Assembly (NCBI GenBank): GCA_902494855.1
Contig: CABUVC010000103.1
Span: forward strand, 1-5,916
Source of the DNA: an uncultured Collinsella sp.
GTDB lineage: Bacteria > Actinomycetota > Coriobacteriia > Coriobacteriales > Coriobacteriaceae
DNA length: 5,916 nt
Reading direction: 5' to 3'
Positions 1-5,075 of this stretch are shown piece after piece (position 1 is the first letter of the stretch; every line of letters begins with the position of its first letter). The notes under the pieces were generated by a model. The model did no database searches and was not told the DNA's origin. It saw only the letters and a list, made by a program, of their open reading frames with translations. The position numbers were made by a program, and so were the translations under genes.

Positions 1-42
1 CCGGAAAGGAAGGTTGCCCTCGGGCCGAACAGCTAAGACAGC

Positions 43-1095
43 TTACGCGACGGTGTAAACCCAGTCGTGCTTATCCTCGACAGCACCAGATTGGATGCCG
101 GTCAGGGTCTCGCGGAGCTTCTTCATCACGGGGCCAATCTCGGTGTAGCCAGCCGGGAAGGTCACGGTCTCGTCGGCGCCGTAAACCTTGTTGTCGATCT
201 CGCCGACCGGGGAGATGACGGCAGCGGTGCCGCACAGGCCGCACTCGACAAAGGTGCCGGCCTTGACCTCGGCCCACTCGACGGGACGCTGGTCAACGGT
301 CATGCCCAGGTCCTGAGCAACCTGAACGAGCGAGCGACGGGTGATGGAGGGCAGGATGGAGTCAGTGTGCGACTGCGGAACGACAAGCGTGCCGTCCTCC
401 TTCACGAACAGGACGTTAGCGCCACCGGTCTCCTCGACATAAGTGCGGGACTCGGAGTCGAGATACAGGTTCTCGGCATAGCCCTCGCGATGGGCCTCCA
501 TCGTGGGCTTGAGGGACATGGCGTAGTTGAGGCCGGCCTTGATGTTGCCGGTGCCGTGCGGTGCCGCACGGTCATACTCGGAAACGCGCAGCTTGACGGG
601 CTTAAGGCCACCCTTAAAGTACGGACCGACCGGGGTCACGAGAATGCGGAACGTGTACTCAGGAGCGGGAGCCACGCCGATCACGTCACCGGAGCCGATC
701 ATAAACGGACGCACGTACAGGGTCGCGCCGGAACCGAAGGGCGGAACCCAGGCGGCGTTGGCAGAAACGACCTGCTTGACGGCCTCAACGAACTTGTCCT
801 TGGGGAACGGGGGCATCTCGAGGCGCTGCGCAGAGTTGTACATACGCTCGGCGTTCATGTCGGGACGGAAGCAAACGATGCTGCCGTCCTCGGCGGTGTA
901 GGCCTTCAGGCCCTCAAAGACCTCCTGGCAGTAATGGAAGATGCCACCGCACTCGGAGACATGCAGGGTGTGGTCGGTAGTCAGGCCGCCCTCGTCCCAC
1001 TCGCCGTCCTTCCAATGGGCCTCGTAGCTGTAATCGGTCTTCATGTAGCCAAAGCCGAGGCTACCCCAATCGATATCCTTCTTCTCGACAGTCAT
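43..1095 (-). CDS. ilvE: Branched-chain amino-acid aminotransferase (fold-type IV PLP enzyme)
   Basis: This cytosolic enzyme transfers the amino group between glutamate and the 2-keto acids of valine, leucine and isoleucine, the last step of their synthesis and first of their breakdown. The 350-residue product is full length for the larger BCAT type (bacterial IlvE-II, mitochondrial/cytosolic BCAT-like). Visible marks are the PLP lysine K186 in GTGNIKAGLNYA, the cofactor-contacting segment YVEETGGANVLFV at 219-231 with E222, and the glycine-rich GTAAVISPVGEI at 289-300. An N-terminal SLGFGYMKTDY segment also fits the family. The ATG at 1095 was chosen because AAGGAG lies 6 bases upstream and the protein then starts where family members do. 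The frame stays open 50 codons further upstream, but that stretch is Arg-rich and unlike the family. The gene sits alone between its own leader and the window edge. An odd point is a CGLC pair (C285, C288) beside the active-site loop. Confidence 0.95.
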   Translation of the reverse strand: MTVEKKDIDWGSLGFGYMKTDYSYEAHWKDGEWDEGGLTTDHTLHVSECGGIFHYCQEVFEGLKAYTAEDGSIVCFRPDMNAERMYNSAQRLEMPPFPKDKFVEAVKQVVSANAAWVPPFGSGATLYVRPFMIGSGDVIGVAPAPEYTFRILVTPVGPYFKGGLKPVKLRVSEYDRAAPHGTGNIKAGLNYAMSLKPTMEAHREGYAENLYLDSESRTYVEETGGANVLFVKEDGTLVVPQSHTDSILPSITRRSLVQVAQDLGMTVDQRPVEWAEVKAGTFVECGLCGTAAVISPVGEIDNKVYGADETVTFPAGYTEIGPVMKKLRETLTGIQSGAVEDKHDWVYTVA

Positions 1096-1319
1096 ATGTC
1101 GCTCCTTACATACACAGTTGCATACTCGCGAACCCGCACGCAAGGACCGGGGCCGACCGCGTCGCAACGTCGCACGCCCGGAGCGTAGAGCCGGACGGGA
1201 CACGCGGACAGCATCAAAGCCGATGGCACGTCGATTCGCATGCACGAGATTGTACTCCGCACACGCATCGGATAAAACGCTTTTCTTTAACTAACTAAAG
1301 TATTTTCATTTGACCGAAG
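1096..1319 (-). promoter_or_regulatory. ilvE leader and probable promoter region
   Basis: This 224-base stretch between the dedA terminator and ilvE has two halves. Positions about 1262-1315 are AT-rich, the usual look of a promoter upstream region. Positions 1096-1245 are GC-rich. The best -10 candidate is TACAAT (minus strand, 1249-1254), five of six matches to consensus, which would start the transcript near 1242. No good -35 hexamer stands 16-18 bases upstream (best is TTTATC), so the promoter call is weak. No T-box signature (TGG-N-ACCGCG) and no terminator-like hairpin with a U-run is seen, so a tRNA-sensing or classical attenuation mechanism is not supported. A 49-codon reading frame, 1241 to 1092, overlaps the ilvE start by four bases and is discussed as a finding. 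Confidence 0.4.
1102..1107 (-). promoter_or_regulatory. Ribosome binding site of ilvE
   Basis: AAGGAG on the minus strand lies 6 bases before the ATG at 1095. It decides the start in a frame that is open for another 50 codons upstream. Confidence 0.8.
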
Positions 1320-1354
1320 CAAAAAGGCCCGCCACCGTAAGCGGTGACGGGCCT
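1320..1354 (-). terminator. Rho-independent terminator after the DedA gene
   Basis: A 13-base-pair stem (arms 1325-1337 and 1342-1354, four-base loop) is followed on the minus strand by a TTTTT run at 1321-1325. The single imperfect pair, 1332 with 1347, is C:A in plus-strand RNA but G:U in minus-strand RNA, and only the minus side has a U-run. The terminator therefore serves dedA and separates it from ilvE. Confidence 0.9.
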
Positions 1355-1383
1355 CAACGGCACGGTTTGCGCGCTGGCTCGAG

Positions 1384-2031
1384 CTACGCGTTCTTTTTGC
1401 CCAGCTTAGCCTTAACCAGACCGACCACGGTCGGAATGATCGACACGGCGACGATGCCTACGATCAGCAGCTCAAAGTGCTCCTGCACAAACGGAATGCC
1501 ACCAAAGAAGTAGCCCAGCAGCGTAAAGACCGTCGACCAGGTAATGCCGCCCAGCACGTTAAAGATGACAAAGTTGCGCCAGTGCATACCGCCCATGCCG
1601 GCGATAAAAGGCACAAAGGTGCGGATGAACGGGAAGAAGCGACCGAGGAAGATGGCCAGATGGCCCCACTTATCCAGGAAATCCTCGGACTTTTTGATGC
1701 GCTCGGGCGTCATGGCCTTTACCTTGCCCGAGGCGATGATCTTGCGGCCAAAGAAGTGGCCGATCATAAAGTTGCACTGATCGCCCAGGATGGCTGCGGC
1801 CCATGCGGTGGCCAGAAGCGCCACGATGTTAAAGCCGCCGTTGTGGGCAAAGAAGCCCGAGGCAAACAGCAGCGAATCGCCGGGAAGGAACGGGAAGAAC
1901 ACCACGCCCGTCTCGATAAAGATGATCAGGAACACGCAGCCGTAGGCCATGAGCGGGCCGGCGGCGATCCAGCTGGCAATCGCGGTGCGTGGATCCTTAA
2001 GCAACTCGGCGATAAAATTGATGAAACCCAT
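1384..2031 (-). CDS. DedA/VTT-family inner-membrane protein
   Basis: The product is a 215-residue integral membrane protein of the DedA (SNARE-associated, VTT-domain) family. Members act in membrane homeostasis, and some have been identified as transporters that recycle undecaprenyl phosphate or phospholipid across the membrane. Hydrophobic segments lie at about 25-46, 53-63, 68-92, 127-146, 153-178 and 187-206. Family motifs are clear: FIETGVVFFPFLPGDSLL at 38-55, GDQCNFMIGHFFGRK at 83-97, and FLGRFFPFIRTFVPFIAGM at 128-146. The charged residues E40, D52, R131 and R137 match, with a shift of one, the residues known to be essential in E. coli YqjA (E39, D51, R130, R136). The ATG at 2031 has GAGAGG 9 bases upstream, and a longer frame to 2115 adds only a non-family stretch. 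It is monocistronic, divergent from cysE, with its own terminator. The transported substrate cannot be read from sequence. Confidence 0.92.
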   Translation of the reverse strand: MGFINFIAELLKDPRTAIASWIAAGPLMAYGCVFLIIFIETGVVFFPFLPGDSLLFASGFFAHNGGFNIVALLATAWAAAILGDQCNFMIGHFFGRKIIASGKVKAMTPERIKKSEDFLDKWGHLAIFLGRFFPFIRTFVPFIAGMGGMHWRNFVIFNVLGGITWSTVFTLLGYFFGGIPFVQEHFELLIVGIVAVSIIPTVVGLVKAKLGKKNA

Positions 2032-2077
2032 GAAGTAAAACCTCTCAGTTGTGGGCGCGGACACGTCCAAGTTGACC

Positions 2078-2083
2078 AGTATA
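2078..2083 (-). promoter_or_regulatory. Candidate -10 box of the dedA promoter
   Basis: TATACT on the minus strand (five of six to consensus) is placed to give a 5' leader of about 40 bases before the DedA ATG. No recognisable -35 hexamer lies at 16-18 bases. That position is instead inside a GGTTGCG/CGCAACC inverted repeat (2085-2111), so an activator- or repressor-dependent promoter is possible. Confidence 0.35.
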
Positions 2084-2084
2084 C

Positions 2085-2111
2085 GGTTGCGGCGCCCCCT
2101 CGTGCGCAACC
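2085..2111. promoter_or_regulatory. Inverted repeat, possible operator of dedA
   Basis: Perfect 7-base arms GGTTGCG (2085-2091) and CGCAACC (2105-2111) are separated by 13 bases, so their centres are 20 bases apart, about two helical turns. It lies just upstream of the candidate dedA -10 box and covers where the -35 would be. A repeat this size could occur by chance in a gap of this length, so the call rests on position. Confidence 0.25.
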
Positions 2112-2197
2112 CCACAAAAGCATGACTCCATTACCAGCAAGTTTGCATAACTGACACCTGTCGCCCAAAGCAAAGCAAGATCGCCCTTCCTAATCCC

Positions 2198-2214
2198 TAG
2201 CGAATCGCTATACT
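2198..2214 (+). promoter_or_regulatory. cysE: Candidate cysE promoter -10 with overlapping palindrome
   Basis: TATACT at 2209-2214 is a good -10 box, 41 bases before the cysE GTG. The -35 is weak (TTCCTA at 2187-2192, 16-base spacing). A 13-base palindrome, TAGCGAATCGCTA at 2198-2210, runs into the -10 box, and its core GAATCGC is repeated directly at 2220-2226. A palindrome over the core promoter is where a repressor site would be expected. It does not resemble the CymR box of Bacillus, and no regulator can be named. Confidence 0.35.
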
Positions 2215-2240
2215 TTATTGAATCGCATTGCCATGGCGCT

Positions 2241-2248
2241 AAGGGAGG
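2241..2248 (+). promoter_or_regulatory. cysE: Ribosome binding site of cysE
   Basis: AAGGGAGG ends 7 bases before a GTG codon at 2256. This strong, well-spaced site supports the GTG start. Confidence 0.8.
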
Positions 2249-2255
2249 GCGGCCG

Positions 2256-2960
2256 GTGAGCTTTATCAATACCGTTCGCGAGGACATCAAGACCGTCCAA
2301 GCGCAGGACCCCGCCGCACAAAACGGCCTGGTCATTTTCCTTTCGTACCCCGGCCTGCATGCCAAATGGAACCACGTACCCGAGCACTGGCTCTGGGAGC
2401 ACGGTCATCGATCGCTCGCCCGCGTGCTCTCGCAAATCACCCGCCACATCACCGGCGTCGAGATTCATCCCGCTGCACAGATCGGCAAACATTTCTTTAT
2501 CGACCACGCCATGGGCGTCGTCATCGGCGAGACCACCATCGTGGGCGACAACTGCGTGCTCTATCAGGGCGTCACACTTGGCGGCACCGGCAACGAGACC
2601 GGCAAGCGCCACCCCACCCTGGGCAACAACGTCACCGTGGGCACAGGCGCCAAGGTGCTCGGCAACATTCGCATTGGCAACAACGTCAAGATCGGCGGCA
2701 ACTCGGTCGTCGTCAAGGACGTGCCCGACAACTGCACCGTCGTGGGCGTGCCGGGACGCATCATCAAGCGCAACGGCTGCCGCGTGTTCGAGGAGAGCTT
2801 CGACGCCAAGCAGCATCGCGAGTACATGCCCGACGATGCCGCCGAGCAGAGCGCCCTCAACCGCCAGGGCATCAACGAAAACGCCCGCCGCGTCAAAGAA
2901 CTCGAGCGAGAGGTGGCCGAGCTCAAGGCCCTCGTCGCCAAACTCATGGACGAACGTTAG
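2256..2960 (+). CDS. cysE: Serine O-acetyltransferase
   Basis: CysE makes O-acetyl-L-serine from serine and acetyl-CoA, the committed step of cysteine synthesis in the cytosol. The 234-residue protein has a short helical N-terminus (about 1-60) followed by a left-handed beta-helix of hexapeptide repeats (about 68-168). Catalytic-site residues are visible: E69 in VEIHPAA, H84 in DHAMGVVIGET, and H119 in GKRHPTL, along with the acetyl-CoA-site segment QGVTLGGTG at 104-112. Glu at 69, where E. coli has Asp, is usual for the Gram-positive short form. The N-terminus resembles the about 217-residue Bacillus type rather than the 273-residue E. coli type. Unusually, about 60 residues follow the beta-helix, ending in a charged helix (about 206-232) with coiled-coil spacing and the terminus MDER rather than the Ile that docks into CysK. 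The GTG start is set by the AAGGGAGG site. The gene stands alone, with no cysK beside it. Confidence 0.95.
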   Translation: MSFINTVREDIKTVQAQDPAAQNGLVIFLSYPGLHAKWNHVPEHWLWEHGHRSLARVLSQITRHITGVEIHPAAQIGKHFFIDHAMGVVIGETTIVGDNCVLYQGVTLGGTGNETGKRHPTLGNNVTVGTGAKVLGNIRIGNNVKIGGNSVVVKDVPDNCTVVGVPGRIIKRNGCRVFEESFDAKQHREYMPDDAAEQSALNRQGINENARRVKELEREVAELKALVAKLMDER

Positions 2961-2997
2961 GAACGCAAGCGGCACAAAACAATATCGGCACCGACGC

Positions 2998-3040
2998 AAA
3001 AGGCGCGCCAGGGAATCAATCCCCGGCGCGCCATTCCTTT
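2998..3040. terminator. Terminator between converging cysE and ABC exporter operon
   Basis: An 8-base GC stem (GGCGCGCC at 3002-3009 and 3025-3032) continues inward with GGGA/TCCC and closes on a 5-base loop. On the minus strand it is followed directly by TTTT (2998-3001), and the 3010:3024 pair becomes G:U, so it suits the exporter operon best. On the plus strand the run after the stem is weaker (ATTCCTTTT, 3033-3041), but it can still serve cysE. It probably works in both directions. Confidence 0.8.
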
Positions 3041-3043
3041 TGA

Positions 3044-3073
3044 TGTGACATGCGGGACTGTCCCTTTGTCACA
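3044..3073. repeat. Interrupted palindrome (REP-like hairpin) touching the exporter stop codon
   Basis: The arms TGTGACA (3044-3050) and TGTCACA (3067-3073) are perfect complements, and inside them GGGAC (3054-3058) and GTCCC (3060-3064) pair across a single base. The result is a two-part hairpin with a small asymmetric internal loop. It has no U-run, so it is not a terminator on its own. Its right edge lies directly against the stop codon at 3074-3076. Hairpins of this kind, short and intergenic at 3' ends, resemble repetitive extragenic palindromes. Only one copy is present here, so its repetitive nature is inferred. Confidence 0.5.
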
Positions 3074-5074
3074 TTATGCGAACTGACTCAGATAGAGGTC
3101 GGCGTAAGCACCCTCGGCAGCCAGCAGTTCCTTATGCGTGCCTTGCTCGATAATGTTGCCGTGGTCCATGACCAAGATCAGGTCGGCGTCCACGATCGTC
3201 GACAGGCGATGCGCGATCACAAAGCTCGTGCGCCCGCGCATGAGCGCGTCCATGGCGCGGCCGATAGCAAGCTCGGTGCGCGTGTCCACACTTGAGGTCG
3301 CCTCGTCCAGGATGAGAATCGCCGGGTTGTTGAGCAGCACGCGTGCGATGGTCAGCAGCTGACGCTGGCCCTGGCTGATGCTTTCGGCATCGTTGGCTAC
3401 GCGCGTGTCGTAGCCCTGAGGCATGGTGCGCACAAAGAAGTCGACCTGGGCGGCGCGAGCGGCCGCAACAATCTCCTCGCGCGTTGCCTCAGGGCAGCCG
3501 TAGGCGATGTTCTCGGCAATCGTGCCGTCGAACAGCCAGGCGTCCTGTAGCACCATGCCAAACTGCTGTCGCAACTCGCCGCGATCCATGCGGCTCGTAT
3601 CCACGCCGTCGAGCGTAATACGCCCGCCGTCAATCTCGTAGAAGCGCATGAGCAGGTTGATGAGCGTCGTCTTGCCTGCGCCCGTGGTTCCCACCACGGC
3701 AATCTTCTGGCCCGGCTCGGCGGTAAACGACACGTCGCGCATGAGCGGCTTGTCGGGCGCATAGCCAAAGCGCACGTGCTCAAAAGCGACGCGGCCCTCA
3801 ATGCGACCCGGCAGCTTGGCGGCCTCGTCCGGCAGCGGATCGGCCTCCATCTCGGGCTCATCAAGCAGGTCGAACACGCGCTCCGCACTCGCCAGCGCGC
3901 TCTGCAGCGAGTTAAAAGTGAACGACAGCTGCGTCATGGGTTCGGACGCCTCGTAGATAAACTGGAAGAACGCCTGGAACACGCCGACGGTCATGTGACC
4001 GGCGACCAGCATGCTGCAGCCCACGAGCGCAATCACAATCTGCGCCAAACGGCCGATAAAGCGAACCGCGGGTCCGACGGCGTTGATCATAAAGTCGGCC
4101 TTGGTGCTCACGCGCGCCAGCTCGCCCGAGGCCTCGTGCACCTCGGCAGAGCTCTGGTGCTCGCGGTTGAATGCGCGAATCACCAAACGGCCCGAATAGC
4201 CTTCCTCGACCGCGCTCGTGATTTTGGACACCCACTCCTGACGCTCGCCCGTCACATCATGCGTACGGCGCGAAACCACCTTAGTCACCAGCAGCGACAA
4301 CGCCGTAAAGAACAAAAAGACTAGCGTAAGCGGCACGCTAAACACGAACATCACGCCCACGGCGCCCACCACGGTGCCGATCGACACAAGCAGCTGCAGC
4401 AATCCGCGCTGCATGCTCTCGGACATCTTGTCCAAGTCGTTGGTCGCACGGCTGACGACCTCACCGGGACGATGCGCGTCAAAGAAGGCAAGCGGCAGAC
4501 GGTTGAGCTTTTGTGCGATGCGGTTGCGTAGACGCAGGTTGAGACGCTCGGCAACGCTCGACATCAAAAAGCTCTGGAGTGCGTAGAACGAGGCGGCGGC
4601 GGTCCAGATCATAAAGTAGATGAAGATGGTCCTGCCGCAGTTCTCCCAGGTAATGCTGAAGGTAGTGTTGTTGTCAAACGCCACCTTCATGTGCCCCCAC
4701 AGTTCATCGATCACGCGGGCGCTGTAGGCCGGCGCCGCGGTGTTAAAGATGGCATAGAACACGATGCTCGCGAACACGATATAGAAACGCCAATGGTCGC
4801 CGGCGGCCTCGCTCCACAGGCGGCGCACCGTCGCCCAGGTGTCGCGGGGCGTCTCGTCCTCGTCCTCGTCGTCAACATCGCGCATGCGCTCTGCCTCGGC
4901 GCGGGCGCGCTCGTCCTCGGCGCGCTCGTTTTCCTCGTAGAGCGCCTGGCGGCGAGCCTCGCGCTCCGCCGCCTTGGCGGCTTCGTCCAGGCCGGGCGTG
5001 GCGCCCGTCTCCTCGACTGTCTCTGCAACCGCGGCGTCATCGGCGATGCCCTGCTTCTTGAGCTCCTCGGTCAT
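3074..5074 (-). CDS. ABC exporter half-transporter, canonical ATP-site subunit with SQGQ signature
   Basis: The 666-residue protein joins a six-helix exporter membrane domain to a nucleotide-binding domain. Hydrophobic helices lie at about 96-118, 148-170, 222-245, 246-266, 335-357 and 363-380. NBD motifs are Walker A GTTGAGKT (462-469), Q-loop Q510, signature ISQGQ (566-570), Walker B ILILDE with D590 and catalytic E591, D-loop SSVD, and switch H622 in AHRLST. The SQGQ signature with intact Glu and His is the mark of the TM288/BmrD/LmrD-type partner in heterodimeric exporters. The upstream gene supplies the matching degenerate partner. Residues 1-78 form an extra, highly charged extension: Ala/Glu/Arg-rich at 31-65, then acidic D66-E74. 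I chose ATG 5074 over the GTG at 5083 because that GTG overlaps the ribosome site. Likely role is export of a lipophilic compound or drug at the inner membrane; the substrate is unknown. Confidence 0.95.
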   Translation of the reverse strand: MTEELKKQGIADDAAVAETVEETGATPGLDEAAKAAEREARRQALYEENERAEDERARAEAERMRDVDDEDEDETPRDTWATVRRLWSEAAGDHWRFYIVFASIVFYAIFNTAAPAYSARVIDELWGHMKVAFDNNTTFSITWENCGRTIFIYFMIWTAAASFYALQSFLMSSVAERLNLRLRNRIAQKLNRLPLAFFDAHRPGEVVSRATNDLDKMSESMQRGLLQLLVSIGTVVGAVGVMFVFSVPLTLVFLFFTALSLLVTKVVSRRTHDVTGERQEWVSKITSAVEEGYSGRLVIRAFNREHQSSAEVHEASGELARVSTKADFMINAVGPAVRFIGRLAQIVIALVGCSMLVAGHMTVGVFQAFFQFIYEASEPMTQLSFTFNSLQSALASAERVFDLLDEPEMEADPLPDEAAKLPGRIEGRVAFEHVRFGYAPDKPLMRDVSFTAEPGQKIAVVGTTGAGKTTLINLLMRFYEIDGGRITLDGVDTSRMDRGELRQQFGMVLQDAWLFDGTIAENIAYGCPEATREEIVAAARAAQVDFFVRTMPQGYDTRVANDAESISQGQRQLLTIARVLLNNPAILILDEATSSVDTRTELAIGRAMDALMRGRTSFVIAHRLSTIVDADLILVMDHGNIIEQGTHKELLAAEGAYADLYLSQFA

Positions 5075-5075
5075 G

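Noticed and set aside
16..25. GCCCTCGGGC palindrome just after the ilvE stop as a terminator.
   Set aside because: The stem is only four pairs with a two-base loop and there is no U-run. The real 3' signal may lie beyond the window.
67..1188. A 373-codon open frame on the plus strand opposite ilvE.
   Set aside because: It is a mirror of the biased codon use of ilvE in a GC-rich genome. It has no family resemblance and lies entirely over a convincing gene.
1096..1245. A 50-residue N-terminal extension of IlvE in the same frame.
   Set aside because: The extension is Arg-rich and unlike the family, and a good AAGGAG site sits 6 bases before the internal ATG at 1095.
1096..1319. T-box or other riboswitch upstream of ilvE.
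   Set aside because: There is no T-box core, no antiterminator/terminator pair and no U-run before the gene.
2208..2999. A 263-codon open frame on the minus strand opposite cysE.
   Set aside because: It is a codon-bias shadow of a clear serine acetyltransferase. The translation is low in complexity, rich in Val, Ala, Asp and His, and matches no family I know.
3050..3295. A plus-strand 81-codon frame beginning in the palindrome.
   Set aside because: It is antisense to the conserved C-terminal NBD of the exporter and has no ribosome site, so it is a by-product of the repeat and of codon bias.
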